DNA from: DATFVA01 sp963711455
Lineage (GTDB): Bacteria; Bacteroidota; Ignavibacteria; Ignavibacteriales; Ignavibacteriaceae
Direction: 5' to 3'
NCBI GenBank assembly: GCA_963711455.1
Contig: CAVQEH010000006.1
Location: 1,178,001-1,242,000 of the forward strand
Length of the DNA stretch: 64,000 nt
How positions within the stretch are numbered: position 1 is the first letter of the stretch; the number at the start of each line of letters is the position of its first letter. Positions 43,792 to 53,769 of this stretch are shown piece by piece. A program made the translations under genes and the position numbers. Under the pieces are notes generated by a model that ran no database searches, was not told the DNA's origin, and was given only the letters and a program-made list of their open reading frames with translations.

Positions 43792-44295
43792 TTAATTTTT
43801 CAATTTACTGTAAGCTTCAAGGAGTTTCTTCTTTGTTTCAATAAGGTCCTGTGAAATTACTTTAACTTCACCAAGTACAGGCATAAAATTAGTATCCCCG
43901 TTCCAACGCGGTACTATATGAAAATGAACATGTTCGTGAATACCAGCACCTGCTACCCTGCCGAGATTTAATCCCATGTTAAATCCCTCAGGATGGACTG
44001 CTTTTTTTAATGCTTTATAGGCGTCACTCATTTTATCAAATATTTCTTTTCTCTCTTCTTCAGAAAGAGAAAGAAAATCCGATGTATGCCTGTAAGGGAC
44101 AACCATCAGATGACCATTGTTATACGGATAAAGATTGAGGACTGTAAATGTTAATGGCCCCCTGTCGACAATCAAATTAGAAAGACTACCAGTTTTTTCA
44201 TCTTTCATTTCACAAAAAACACATTCACTTTCGTCATCTTTATTTTTGAACGAATCAATATATTGTGAACGCCATGGGGACCAGAGTTTTTCCAT
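43792..44295 (-). CDS. HIT-family hydrolase
   Basis: A 167-residue histidine-triad protein of the Ap4A-hydrolase/FHIT-like branch. The zinc-type CVFCEMK near residue 25 and the triad HEHVHFHIVPRW near residue 120 are clear. It hydrolyses nucleotidyl-phosphate bonds in the cytoplasm. It follows the EF-G-like gene after a terminator and precedes the MORN lipoprotein with essentially no gap. Confidence 0.88.
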   Translation of the reverse strand: MEKLWSPWRSQYIDSFKNKDDESECVFCEMKDEKTGSLSNLIVDRGPLTFTVLNLYPYNNGHLMVVPYRHTSDFLSLSEEERKEIFDKMSDAYKALKKAVHPEGFNMGLNLGRVAGAGIHEHVHFHIVPRWNGDTNFMPVLGEVKVISQDLIETKKKLLEAYSKLKN

Positions 44296-44302
44296 ACTTA
44301 TA

Positions 44303-44333
44303 AAAATTAAAAAGGCGGTATTTAAACCGCCTT
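44303..44333 (-). terminator. Rho-independent terminator after the EF-G-like gene
   Basis: An 8-bp stem AAGGCGGT / ACCGCCTT with a 6-base loop (44312-44333), followed by TTTTTAATTTT on the minus strand, 14 bp past the stop. Confidence 0.85.
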
Positions 44334-44346
44334 CAATATAAAATTA

Positions 44347-46440
44347 TTAACTACCTTCTTCTCTCGACTTATTATATTCGTCAATTATTTTCTGTTCAAC
44401 TTCTTTCGGCATTTCTTCATAATAAGCAAATTTGCGTGTATGAGTACCACGTCCCGAAGTTAAGCTTCTTAGCTGGGAAGAATATTTGTATAATTCTGCA
44501 AGAGGAATATTTGCCTTAATTTTTTGAAAACGCCCGTCTGTATCCATACCGAGAATTTTACCGCGCCTGCTGGAGATATCCCCCATTACATCACCCATAA
44601 ATTCTTCAGGTACAATTACTTCAATTTCATAAATTGGTTCCAGCAAAACAGGTTTGCATGCAAGAAAACCTTTCCTGAAGCATTGTGAACCCGCAATCTT
44701 AAATGACATTTCATCTGAATCCACGGTATGATAAGTACCATCGAAAAGAGTTACCTTAACATCAACAACCTGGTTGCCCGAAATAACTCCTTTAGTCATT
44801 GCTTCCTGTACTCCTTTTTCTACAGCAGGAATGAATCTCCCGGGGACTACACCGCCGACAATAGCATTAACAAATTCAAATCCCTTGCCTCTCTGCTGAG
44901 GTTCCATTCTGAAATGAACATGACCATACTGTCCTCTTCCACCAGATTGTTTTTTGTGCTTATACTCTGCATCATCAACAGAACCCTTAATAGTTTCCCT
45001 GTAGGGAACTCTTGGTTCAACAAGATCTACTTCAACACCGTAACGCTCTTTTAATCTTTTGACTGCAAGTGAAAGCTGCAGTTCACCCTGTCCGGATATT
45101 ATAGTCTGAGAAATTTCAGGATCAAATTTAACACTGAAAGAAGGATCCTCTTCGTGTAAAGTATGCAGACCGGATGCAATTTTATCCTCATCCCCTTTAG
45201 CCTTAGGAACTATTGCACCTCTTATAACTGCATCGGGGAACACGATTTGTTTAACAACAACCGGAAAAGACTTCGAACTAAGAGTATTGTTTGTATGAGT
45301 ATCTTTCAGCTTAACAACAGCTCCAAGATCTCCAGCAATAAGCTCGTTCACATCTTTCCTGTTATGCCCGTTTAAAATTGAAAGCTGGCTCAATCTTTCG
45401 GATTTTCCATTGGTTTCATTCAGCAGATCAAGACCGGCACTTACTTTTCCCGAATATACTTTAAACAGAGAAAGTTCACCTACGTGCTGTTCGGATATAG
45501 TTTTAAATATGAAAAGAACAGGTTCGCCATCGGGATTCGGTATTACTTTTTCGGATTTATCACTTCCTTTTATAAATGCTTCTTCACCTCCGCGATCTGA
45601 GGGAGATGGAGAGTAGGCAGAAACAAAATCCAGAAAGTTATTTATCCCCACAACTTTAGCTGAAGAAATTGCAAATACAGGCGTAAAACTTTTTTTCAAC
45701 AGAGCAGATTTTATTCCAGTTTCCAGATCTGAATCAGGTAAAGTCCCCTCCTCAAAATATTTATTCATTAATTCTTCTGTTGTTTCGGCAATCTTTTCAA
45801 TCAATTCGGTTCTGTATAATTCTGCTTCGTCTTTTAATTCTGCCGGAATTTCTTCTTCCGTAACACTACGAGTTCCCGGTTCACCATAACGGTAGACTTT
45901 CATCTTAAGAACATCCACCACGCCGTTAAAATTAACTCCTTCTGTTACAGGAAAAGTAACAGCAATAGCCCCGCCGGATAATCTTTCTTTTGCCTGTTGA
46001 AGAGTTTCTTTAAAAGAGCTGTGTTCATTATCAACTTTATTAATAATTATAGTAAGTGGAATATTTAATTCATCAACAAATTTACCAGTTGTCTCCGATC
46101 CTACTTCAACTCCTTCAGCAGATTTAAGAACCATAACCGCAGCATCAGAAACACGAAGTGCAGATTTTACATCACCTGCGAAATCAGAATAACCGGGTGT
46201 ATCCAGCAAATTGATTTTTGTATTATTCCATTCTACATGCATTAAAGAAGTTGCAATAGATATCTGTTTTTCTATTTCATTTGGAGTATAATCGGAAATT
46301 GTATTTCCTTCGGAAATGCTTCCGATTCTGTTTATCTCATTAGCTGTAAACAGTATAACTTCAGATAAGCTTGTTTTACCGCTGCCCTGATGTCCAATAA
46401 ACGTAATATTCCTAATTGCTTCAGTGCCATACTCTTTCAA
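44347..46440 (-). CDS. Elongation factor G-like GTPase (paralogue)
   Basis: A 697-residue EF-G-type GTPase. G1 is GHQGSGKTS (about 16-24), G3 is DTPGYSDF, G4 is INKVDN. The later EF-G domains follow, with the domain IV block GGRGQYGHVHF and domain V EVIVPEEFMGDVMGDISSRRG. The switch I region differs from canonical EF-G (GNTISDYTPNEIEKQISI), as in the EF-G2-like paralogues of unknown or specialised role, rather than the main translocase fusA next to rpsL/rpsG. It is monocistronic with its own terminator. Confidence 0.87.
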   Translation of the reverse strand: MKEYGTEAIRNITFIGHQGSGKTSLSEVILFTANEINRIGSISEGNTISDYTPNEIEKQISIATSLMHVEWNNTKINLLDTPGYSDFAGDVKSALRVSDAAVMVLKSAEGVEVGSETTGKFVDELNIPLTIIINKVDNEHSSFKETLQQAKERLSGGAIAVTFPVTEGVNFNGVVDVLKMKVYRYGEPGTRSVTEEEIPAELKDEAELYRTELIEKIAETTEELMNKYFEEGTLPDSDLETGIKSALLKKSFTPVFAISSAKVVGINNFLDFVSAYSPSPSDRGGEEAFIKGSDKSEKVIPNPDGEPVLFIFKTISEQHVGELSLFKVYSGKVSAGLDLLNETNGKSERLSQLSILNGHNRKDVNELIAGDLGAVVKLKDTHTNNTLSSKSFPVVVKQIVFPDAVIRGAIVPKAKGDEDKIASGLHTLHEEDPSFSVKFDPEISQTIISGQGELQLSLAVKRLKERYGVEVDLVEPRVPYRETIKGSVDDAEYKHKKQSGGRGQYGHVHFRMEPQQRGKGFEFVNAIVGGVVPGRFIPAVEKGVQEAMTKGVISGNQVVDVKVTLFDGTYHTVDSDEMSFKIAGSQCFRKGFLACKPVLLEPIYEIEVIVPEEFMGDVMGDISSRRGKILGMDTDGRFQKIKANIPLAELYKYSSQLRSLTSGRGTHTRKFAYYEEMPKEVEQKIIDEYNKSREEGS

Positions 46441-46487
46441 GGGATTTCCTCCTAAGATTCAAAGGTGAGAAGGTTATGTTATTAATA

Positions 46488-46871
46488 TCATTTTGTGAAG
46501 GTTTTCCAAAAGGTGCTGATTCCATTAGATACGGCGGAAAGGTTTTTCAATAACCCGGTAAGGGGTTTTTCCAAACCTTCCCTTAATTGTTCCTCTAATG
46601 ACAGAATCATTTCAACCCTGTCTATAACCTTTCCTATAATTTCTTTAACTCTATTTACCTGGCTTTTAGCTTCGCCGGATAAGTAATTTAATTTTTCGCT
46701 TAGTTCTGTCGTCGTCGTGATTAAAGGTCTTATCTGACCTGATAAATCCTTAATCTCCGCTTCAATATTTTTTATGGTATTGGTAATCCGATTAATATAA
46801 ACTATCAATGCCAAGCAAAGTACCGAAGCGGAAATTAGCAGTATAATATAAAAAATGTTTAACGTATCCAT
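46488..46871 (-). CDS. DUF948-like membrane-anchored protein
   Basis: A 127-residue protein with one N-terminal helix (about 6-27, FYIILLISASVLCLALIVY) and a long amphipathic helical part (NTIKNIEAEIKDLSGQIRPLI). It follows the YtxH gene after 14 bp, the usual DUF948/YtxH pairing. The role is unknown; such proteins are thought to be envelope-stress proteins. Confidence 0.75.
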   Translation of the reverse strand: MDTLNIFYIILLISASVLCLALIVYINRITNTIKNIEAEIKDLSGQIRPLITTTTELSEKLNYLSGEAKSQVNRVKEIIGKVIDRVEMILSLEEQLREGLEKPLTGLLKNLSAVSNGISTFWKTFTK

Positions 46872-46885
46872 TAAGTACTTTTATC

Positions 46886-47299
46886 TTAGCTCTTTTTAGT
46901 TTCTTTATAAGCATCGATGCCAGCCTTAACTGCCGTCTTCAACTTTTCTGTTTCCTGCCCCATAGATTCTTTACCTTTCGAAACGTATCCTTCCGTTTTG
47001 GATTTAGCATCGTTAAAAATACGTTCAGCATCTTTTAACAGTTCCTCTGATTTAACTTTTGCATCGTTAATCAGTTTCTCTGATTTTTTCTTCCCGTCAT
47101 TAATGAGATCTTTCGCTTTGTCTCTTGCATCCGCAAAATATCTTTCAACATCATCATAGTATTCGTCAGATTTGTTCCTGATATCATTCCTTAGTTCTCT
47201 TCCGGCTTTGGGAGCATATAATAAGGCAACAATGGCACCTACAATACCACCAGCTAAAAATCCTAAAAACAGACCTTTACTTGAATTATCCTGAGACAT
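46886..47299 (-). CDS. YtxH domain protein
   Basis: A 137-residue protein with an N-terminal glycine-rich membrane helix (GFLAGGIVGAIVALLYAPKAG, about 12-32) that is the YtxH signature, followed by about 100 residues of charged coiled coil with KSEKLINDAKVKSEELLKD-type heptads reminiscent of LEA proteins. Probably a stress-related inner-membrane-anchored protein; partner is the DUF948 protein. Confidence 0.82.
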   Translation of the reverse strand: MSQDNSSKGLFLGFLAGGIVGAIVALLYAPKAGRELRNDIRNKSDEYYDDVERYFADARDKAKDLINDGKKKSEKLINDAKVKSEELLKDAERIFNDAKSKTEGYVSKGKESMGQETEKLKTAVKAGIDAYKETKKS

Positions 47300-47565
47300 A
47301 TATAACTCCTTTTTTTATATATATTTGACTCTCAAAAATATAACATGCAACCTTTTGAAAATCAAGAAATATCATTGATATGAAACATAATTTACATCGG
47401 CATCGACAGAAAAAACACAATTTTAATCTTTTAGTGTTAACATTAACTGTAATTGCTTTCCAAATTCTAATAACTTAACACCAGTTATAAACTCCACCTG
47501 TTGTGCAGAATTATAAGTTACAACTTTTTATTTAATGAATTTCTTCGTTTCTTTCCGAATCTAAG

Positions 47566-48525
47566 CTAATTAGACACGGTTTCAATACTGATTTTACCAA
47601 ATCTTCGCTGGTATAAAGTAACACTGATTACACCTACCAGCACTGCGAACCAGAGTGTAACAATTCTTACTATAAAAGTTGATGTTACTGCAATCTCTTT
47701 TGGTGAACCTTTCTGTATAAGCAGAAAAGTAAGTGATCCTTCAGTAACCCCAAGTCCTCCCGGCAGCATCGTTATTGCACCAACTATAGTTGCAAAACCA
47801 TAACAAAAAGTTGCCCATAAAAGACTAACATCAAGTCCAAAATTAATTAGAATAATGTAATATCCCAAACATTCAAAAAACCAGGAACCTAGACTCAGCA
47901 GGCTCATTTTAATTAATGGTGCAGGCCTCAGCAGTTGATATGAACTTTCATATGCGCTGTGAATGCTTGATAAATGTTTAAACAGGAATGTGCTTCTCTC
48001 CAACAGCTTTATTACGGGCAAAGCAATTTTTTTATTACTGATTACAACAACGAGCAAAATAAAAAATACTGCGACTCCAATTACAATTCCACGTCCGTAA
48101 TCATAAATATACGCACCAATTAGGGCAAGGAATAATAGCGAAATAAAATCGGTTATCCTTTCTGAAAAAATTATGGGCAGGGTTCTGCTCACTGGCGTCT
48201 GGTTTAATTCTTTAACAAGATATGACTTAAGCAACTCTCCCATTTTCCCGGGTGTTACGCTCATGACCAATCCAGACATAAAAATAGAGAGCGAGTCGAT
48301 CTTTTTTACTTTAACTTTTATAACCGAAAGGTAATAGTCCCACTTAAAAAATCTTACAAAATAATTTAAAAGAGAAAGAAGAAGCAGAAGAGGCAGAAGC
48401 AGCCAGTTAAATTTTTCAAATACACTTATTACCTGGTCAAAATCTGCATAAATAGTAAATGCAAGATACAGAAGACCAGCTATTGCGAGGGAAATAAGAA
48501 TTTTCTTTCTAAGTTTTTTCAGCAC
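47566..48525 (-). CDS. Lysylphosphatidylglycerol synthase TM-like (UPF0104) flippase-domain protein
   Basis: A 319-residue polytopic protein with eight or so helices. Family marks are YFVRFFKWDYYL, the GLVMSVTPGKMGELLKSY segment with its conserved Lys, and GAITMLPGGLGVTEGSL. It starts with GTG one base after the Maf stop. This family covers lipid flippases and glycolipid enzymes; the substrate is unknown. It is the last gene of the unit spoIID-maf-flippase. Confidence 0.82.
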   Translation of the reverse strand: MLKKLRKKILISLAIAGLLYLAFTIYADFDQVISVFEKFNWLLLPLLLLLSLLNYFVRFFKWDYYLSVIKVKVKKIDSLSIFMSGLVMSVTPGKMGELLKSYLVKELNQTPVSRTLPIIFSERITDFISLLFLALIGAYIYDYGRGIVIGVAVFFILLVVVISNKKIALPVIKLLERSTFLFKHLSSIHSAYESSYQLLRPAPLIKMSLLSLGSWFFECLGYYIILINFGLDVSLLWATFCYGFATIVGAITMLPGGLGVTEGSLTFLLIQKGSPKEIAVTSTFIVRIVTLWFAVLVGVISVTLYQRRFGKISIETVSN

Positions 48526-48526
48526 A

Positions 48527-49105
48527 TTAAATCACTTTGAGAAGATTTGAATATAATTTGGATATTGGTAAGCCGACGACATTATAATAATCTCCATTAA
48601 TTTTTTTTACAAAAACAGCACCAAAGTCATCCTGAATTCCATATGCTCCCGCTTTATCCATGGGACTGCCGGTTTTGATATAGCTTTCAATTTCATTGCT
48701 TCCCAGCTTTCTGAAAGTTACCCAAGTTTTTTCATAACTAATAATTGTTTTTTTATTTTCTGAATTACTAACCGCAAAACCAGTATAAACTATATGTGTA
48801 TTATCGCTAAGTTTATTCAGTATTTTGTTCGCATCAGCCTTGTTAATAGGCTTGCCGATTATTTCGTTGTTCAGCACTACAATCGTATCAGCAGTAATTA
48901 TAATTCCTTTTTTTACTAATTCTTTGGCAGAATATAGTTTTTGCAAAGCAAGTCTTTTAACCATTGAAACAGGAGTTTCTTTTCCTTTTCTCTCTTCATT
49001 AATTTCTACAGAAACTACTTTAAACTTAAGGTTCAACTGATGTAAAAGTTTTTTTCTCCTGGGAGATTTTGATGCAAGAATTATCGGCGGATGGTTGTTA
49101 ATCAT
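48527..49105 (-). CDS. maf: Maf-like nucleotide pyrophosphatase
   Basis: A 192-residue protein with the Maf signature ILASKSPRRKKLL (about 9-21), GIIITADTIVVLNNEIIGKP, the SDNTHIVYTGF strand and the DKAGAYGIQDDFG loop. Maf proteins hydrolyse non-canonical or modified NTPs, keeping nucleotide pools clean. It overlaps the upstream SpoIID gene by 8 bp and abuts the flippase gene. Confidence 0.9.
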   Translation of the reverse strand: MINNHPPIILASKSPRRKKLLHQLNLKFKVVSVEINEERKGKETPVSMVKRLALQKLYSAKELVKKGIIITADTIVVLNNEIIGKPINKADANKILNKLSDNTHIVYTGFAVSNSENKKTIISYEKTWVTFRKLGSNEIESYIKTGSPMDKAGAYGIQDDFGAVFVKKINGDYYNVVGLPISKLYSNLLKVI

Positions 49106-50324
49106 TATAGCTTTCTATTTTTGTTCCCGGATAATAGAATGATAAAATCTCTTCATAAGATTTCCCTTCTTTTGATTGTTCAAGAGCGCCCCACTGGCAT
49201 AGACCGACTCCGTGTCCATATCCTTTACCAATTATTTGGATAATACCATCAGAATCTTTTTTAATTTTGAAATTGTTACTTTCAAGAATCGATTTATTAT
49301 CGGCAGTTCTGATTACATATCTTATATTATTTCCATACAGCTTGATAGTTTTTAAACTGTTAACGTCATTCACGAGATTAATTTCCATCTCATTTATTCT
49401 GCCTGATTTAAAGAGACTATTAATATTTATTCCGGTAATTGAATAATCAGAATTATCGATATATCCGGATGAAGCCAATCTTTGTATGAAAGTCTGCTCA
49501 GTAAATTCTTCAGTCCACGTAAACTTAGGTGAAATTGAACAGAAAGGTTCATTACCATCTTTAATTCCTTTTAAATAAGGAGCATCAATTTTAGGGAAAA
49601 CATTTTTTACATTTTCCGTATAACCGCCGCAGGTTGAATGATAAAGAGTCATTGCAGGTTCACCATCATAAGTTAAGATTAAACCGCGTGTATCTTCAAC
49701 TAAATTGTTTATAACATTATTTTCTAAGCTGCAACCTCCATAAACCTGGTCTCTCGTATCTGAAAACACATCAAAGGAAGCTTTATTTTCTTTTAACTTT
49801 GAAATAGTATATGTTCTAGCGCAAATTGTAAAAGCTTTTAATGCTTCGTAGTATTCAGTTCCTTTACCAACAGGCATTTCGTTAGGAATGACTCCTTTAA
49901 GATATTCTTCCAATGAAAGAATATTTATAACTCTAATTTCTGTTCCATCGGATACTATTTTCAAACTTCCTTTATAATAATTCCCGTTGTAGTTTATTGA
50001 GGATTCCGGTTTGGTGGATATTAATAAAAATTCATTTCCTTTAAATTTTTTCCCTTCAACATTTAGATTTATTTCATTTTCAGAATTTGAAATGGAAACA
50101 GAATTTCCCGGATTAATTAACGCAAGAGATTTTTCACCATCTTTTAAATATACAGGTGATTCAATCAACCAATTAAAAACGCTTTCCTGTTCATTTAAGA
50201 GCACTCTGATTGAAGTATAATTTTCATTTTCAGTTTTATTTTCCCGGTTATAAGCCCGTTTGGAAGATGAACAACCAAAAATAAATATTGCCAGCAAAAC
50301 AGGTAAGAAAAATATTTTATTCAT
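49098..50324 (-). CDS. SpoIID/LytB domain lipoprotein
   Basis: A 408-residue lipoprotein (lipobox AIFIFGCSS). The SpoIID/LytB domain (about 150-390) shows LEEYLKGVIPNEMP, ALKAFTICARTYTI, YHSTCGGYTENV and the closing GYGHGVGLCQWGALEQ. SpoIID is a peptidoglycan lytic transglycosylase; in non-sporulating bacteria related proteins act in wall turnover. An N-terminal beta-domain of about 110 residues precedes the core. First gene of the three-gene unit with maf. Confidence 0.87.
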   Translation of the reverse strand: MNKIFFLPVLLAIFIFGCSSSKRAYNRENKTENENYTSIRVLLNEQESVFNWLIESPVYLKDGEKSLALINPGNSVSISNSENEINLNVEGKKFKGNEFLLISTKPESSINYNGNYYKGSLKIVSDGTEIRVINILSLEEYLKGVIPNEMPVGKGTEYYEALKAFTICARTYTISKLKENKASFDVFSDTRDQVYGGCSLENNVINNLVEDTRGLILTYDGEPAMTLYHSTCGGYTENVKNVFPKIDAPYLKGIKDGNEPFCSISPKFTWTEEFTEQTFIQRLASSGYIDNSDYSITGININSLFKSGRINEMEINLVNDVNSLKTIKLYGNNIRYVIRTADNKSILESNNFKIKKDSDGIIQIIGKGYGHGVGLCQWGALEQSKEGKSYEEILSFYYPGTKIESYND

Positions 50325-50430
50325 CTAAGAAATGATTTTTTAATTAGGCACCAAAGATAAAAGAATGTTGCCTAATAATTAAATGATAAATTTATGGGAA
50401 AATATTTTGGAGGTGAAAGAAAGAAATTAT

Positions 50431-50829
50431 TTACCTGAACATTGCCTTTATACTGCCCCAGGTTCGTTTTACACCGGAAATGTTAGGCGATACTGAGACT
50501 TCGTTAGAATATGAAAGTGATCCGTCATTATCTGCAATTTTTAACCTGTAGACAAAAACCAGATCTGCCATCTTGTAAGCAGCCTGATCAATGTAAGTGT
50601 ATACGGAATTATTTCCTTTAGGGTTAAGTGTAGCAAGGTCGATAAACTGGCTGTCAGGGGTTCTTCTTTGAATAACAAAATTTGCAAGGTTTGATTCGGT
50701 AGTAGTCTTCCATTCAAGTTTAACGTTGTCTCCATCATTTTGAGCATGGAAATAATCAAGCAAAGCACCTGCAAATGCAGTCGAGACAATCAATAAAATT
50801 ATGAAAATGGCAGTATATCTATTTTTCAT
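50431..50829 (-). CDS. Small exported FN3-like protein
   Basis: A 132-residue exported protein starting at ATG 50829 (MKNRYTAIFIILLIV signal). The frame is open to 50898, but the extra residues precede the signal peptide and have no ribosome site. The rest, NVKLEWKTTTESNLANFVIQRR to VFVYRLKIADNDGSLSYSNEV, is one fibronectin-III-like module of the kind found just before T9SS sorting domains, but here without one. Function unknown. Confidence 0.65.
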   Translation of the reverse strand: MKNRYTAIFIILLIVSTAFAGALLDYFHAQNDGDNVKLEWKTTTESNLANFVIQRRTPDSQFIDLATLNPKGNNSVYTYIDQAAYKMADLVFVYRLKIADNDGSLSYSNEVSVSPNISGVKRTWGSIKAMFR

Positions 50830-50996
50830 ATGCAAAATATATTTTATGCCTGATTGAATGTCAATACTTATGCCATAAAATAAATTAAATAATTTCACAG
50901 AACCTTCACAAAAGTGTAAATTATTCTCATTATTAGCAATTCAATTTTTTTCATATTCAGGAAATACAGGTTTTAAATGAATAAAAATCAAATTAT

Positions 50997-52346
50997 TCAT
51001 ATAGATTTTTTTTGCCAATCTCCTTTTAAATATCTCTTAAAAATAACAGTAGAATAAATTAATATATAAACAGGAAGAGCTAACCATGCCCAGATAAGTC
51101 CTCCCTTTAAAATTACTCCCATCAAGTAAGCAAGTGGAACAAAGATAAACAGGTTTGTTATTACTTCCGATTTCATTACAAAGAGAGTTTTGCCTGCAGC
51201 CTGCAGACCGTTTGCCAGCACTACACCAACAGCATAAAAAATTTGTGCAAAACCAGCTATTCTTAATGCCGGTTTTGCAATTTCAATAATTGACTGATTG
51301 TTAGTAATTATCAAAAGAACAAACTGGGGAATAGAAATAAAAATAACTCCTAGCAGCAAAGTATAGTATGTGGCAATCCTTGCCGTTTCAAATCCATATA
51401 TTTTTGCGACCTTGAAATTCCCTGATCCCAGGTTGTTTCCAACTAAAGTTTGAACTGCAATACCAAAACCAAAGCAAGGTAAAAATGAGATAAACAACGT
51501 GCTGATAACCGCTTGCGAAGCTGCCTGCTGTTCTGTTCCTATTAACCCGGTAATTACAACGAAAAGAAGAAACCCAATAAGAATAAATACATTCTGAAAC
51601 GAGACGGGAAGGGATATTTGATAAATCTTTTTTATCAGATCAAAATTAATTCTGAAATTTTTGAATGGATGAAATCTATTTCTATATATCGGTAACATTA
51701 AAACAGTAGTGTAAAAAATAAAATCAAAGGTTGTAGCAAGAGTAGAGGCAAAACCGGCTCCCGCTAAACCCATCCTCGGCATACCCAGATTGCCGTATAT
51801 AAAAAGATAGTTGAAAAATATATTGAGCAGGTTTGTTATTACCCCTGAGAACATAAATATTTTTGTTTTGCTTATCCCGAAATAGAACCCACGGTATGAA
51901 ACACTTATCAGAAAAAAGGGAATGCCCAGGAACCTGTAAAAAATATATTCACCTGCATAATGACCAACAATTTTATCAGCAGCGAAAAAGTCGGCAATCT
52001 GGTATGCGGCAAGAACACCAATTGCTGCAACAATAATCCCAATAATAAATCCAATCAACAAAGAGTTAGTTAATGCAAGGCTGCAGCCATCGTAGTCAGT
52101 TTCACCATATTTTCTGGCTACAATTACATGGGTACCGGTAGCCAGGCTTGAGAAAAAACTTATCAAAGCCCAGGTAGCGAGGACTCCGATACCCATTGCT
52201 GCAAGGGCATAAGTTGCTTCATCAAGTCGCCCAACCATTGCCGAATCTGTTAGCGAAACTACCATCTGTGTAGATAAACCGGCAATAGCAGGCAGTGCAA
52301 GTTTTAAGATAGTTTTATAATAACTATCAACAGGAAGAATTTTCAT
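50997..52346 (-). CDS. MATE-family efflux transporter
   Basis: A 449-residue twelve-helix transporter. The N-terminal block KLALPAIAGLSTQMVVSLTD and the matching second-half block QISLPVSFQNVFILIGF show the two MATE repeats. The FGIAVQTLVGNNLG loop is typical. It should export cationic compounds using a Na+ or H+ gradient. Single-gene unit with a tRNA-Ala gene divergent upstream. Confidence 0.87.
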   Translation of the reverse strand: MKILPVDSYYKTILKLALPAIAGLSTQMVVSLTDSAMVGRLDEATYALAAMGIGVLATWALISFFSSLATGTHVIVARKYGETDYDGCSLALTNSLLIGFIIGIIVAAIGVLAAYQIADFFAADKIVGHYAGEYIFYRFLGIPFFLISVSYRGFYFGISKTKIFMFSGVITNLLNIFFNYLFIYGNLGMPRMGLAGAGFASTLATTFDFIFYTTVLMLPIYRNRFHPFKNFRINFDLIKKIYQISLPVSFQNVFILIGFLLFVVITGLIGTEQQAASQAVISTLFISFLPCFGFGIAVQTLVGNNLGSGNFKVAKIYGFETARIATYYTLLLGVIFISIPQFVLLIITNNQSIIEIAKPALRIAGFAQIFYAVGVVLANGLQAAGKTLFVMKSEVITNLFIFVPLAYLMGVILKGGLIWAWLALPVYILIYSTVIFKRYLKGDWQKKSI

Positions 52347-52565
52347 CAGAAGTAAAAATAGGAAATGTACCTATATCTTAAAAATTTAGTTGTTGACCTG
52401 ATGAAATATTTTAGTTTCAATTTCAACGATCAAAAATTGGTTGTTCTATTATGTAATTGTCAAATCACTGTATGATTTTTTTTACCGGTTAAATGTTTTA
52501 TAAGCTGTTACAACAGATATAGATTATTAGCCCTCAGAAGATTAAATTTGTAAGTGTTTTATTTC

Positions 52566-52638
52566 GGGGCTATAGCTCAGATGGGAGAGCGTCTCGTTCG
52601 CAACGAGAAGGTCACCGGTTCGATCCCGGTTAGCTCCA
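52566..52638 (+). tRNA. tRNA-Ala (CGC)
   Basis: Acceptor GGGGCTA pairs with TAGCTCC, the anticodon loop TTCGCAA gives CGC, and the T-arm ACCGGTTCGATCCCGGT is intact. Its acceptor equals that of the tRNA-Ala (GGC) at 60640. Confidence 0.93.
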
Positions 52639-52671
52639 CTCGGGGAAGATAAAATAAAAAGATAAAGCGCT

Positions 52672-53178
52672 TTAGAATGTGTTAATTGTAAAATCAATCG
52701 AAGACGGATTTATTAAAGTCTGATAAACCACACAATAACGTTCTGTTAATTTCATAAGTGATTTTAACTGTTCATTATCAGCATCAGTATCAAATTCAAA
52801 TTTAACCCTGATATTCTGTAGACCCACCGGAACTTCCTTAGAAACAGCAAGTGTTCCCCTGAAATCAATATCGCCTTCAGCAATCACTTTACCGCTTTTT
52901 ATATTTACTCCCATTGAAGTCGCAACAGCACTCATAGTTACTCCTGCACACGCTGCCAGGGCTTCAAGAAGCATATCCCCCGAACAAGCAAAAAATCCAT
53001 TTCCGCCGGTTGCCGGGTGCAGCCCGGCTTCAGCCAGTGCCTTACCAGTATCAATTTTACAGGTAATCCCCTCTCCTATTATACCTTCGGCTTTCAAAGT
53101 TATGAGAGCAGATGGAGGTTCATTTTTATATTTTTGTTTAAGAGGTGATTGCAAAGATTTGAGCTCTTCACTTTTCAT
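52672..53178 (-). CDS. OsmC-family peroxiredoxin-like protein
   Basis: A 168-residue OsmC/Ohr-type protein. The two redox cysteines are in LEALAACAGVTMSA (about 81-94) and ERYCVVYQTL (about 146-155). Such proteins reduce organic hydroperoxides; the exact subgroup (OsmC versus YhfA-like) is uncertain. It ends 34 bp beyond the tRNA-Ala gene on the other strand. Confidence 0.85.
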   Translation of the reverse strand: MKSEELKSLQSPLKQKYKNEPPSALITLKAEGIIGEGITCKIDTGKALAEAGLHPATGGNGFFACSGDMLLEALAACAGVTMSAVATSMGVNIKSGKVIAEGDIDFRGTLAVSKEVPVGLQNIRVKFEFDTDADNEQLKSLMKLTERYCVVYQTLINPSSIDFTINTF

Positions 53179-53255
53179 AAGCTGTCTCTCTATTTTTGTT
53201 TACCCAGTGATAATAGAAAATGACAGATTTAGAAGCAATTAAAATTTTCAAAAAA

Positions 53256-53744
53256 CTAAAACCTGAATCCACCTATAAGTCTTGCTATTCCTCTCAAACA
53301 TTTATGTCCAAAATCCACATTGCCGCAAAACATCATTGGGCAACCGCCGGGAATTACTATAATATTATTTTCTTTGCACATTTGTACGGCTTTTTCGGAT
53401 ATGCTTGAATTTGGTTTATCACTTCCCTTTTTTCCCATCATATTGTGCATCCAAACTCTGGGTACTCCTGAATTAATGCAGTCTTCAACAATCTGTTCAG
53501 TATGAACAGGTTTGGTTACAATTACTACACCATCAACTTTACCGGGAATAGATTTAACATCCGGATAACATTTTATGTTTTCAAATATTTCCGTGCCGGG
53601 ATTTACCGGAAAAACATTGTGACCGGTTTCTTTCAATCTTTTAAAGATTGCGTTAGCAACTCCATCTGAATTTCTTTTTACTCCCGCAACAGCAATATTT
53701 TTCTGAGAAAGAAAATCTTCTGCAAGCTTATCGATTTTACTCAC
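53256..53744 (-). CDS. CoA-binding domain protein (YccU-like)
   Basis: A 162-residue Rossmann-fold protein of the CoA-binding family: NIAVAGVKRNSDGVANAIFKRL at the N-terminus (split here as a nucleotide-binding loop), the VFPVNPGTEIFENIKCYPDV strand and PGKVDGVVIVT. It is the stand-alone form of the succinyl-CoA ligase alpha N-domain. A GTG start is used, with AGGAG 4 bp before it. Function unknown. Confidence 0.8.
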   Translation of the reverse strand: MSKIDKLAEDFLSQKNIAVAGVKRNSDGVANAIFKRLKETGHNVFPVNPGTEIFENIKCYPDVKSIPGKVDGVVIVTKPVHTEQIVEDCINSGVPRVWMHNMMGKKGSDKPNSSISEKAVQMCKENNIIVIPGGCPMMFCGNVDFGHKCLRGIARLIGGFRF

Positions 53745-53769
53745 TTTTCTCCTGAGCGTATTTTAAATA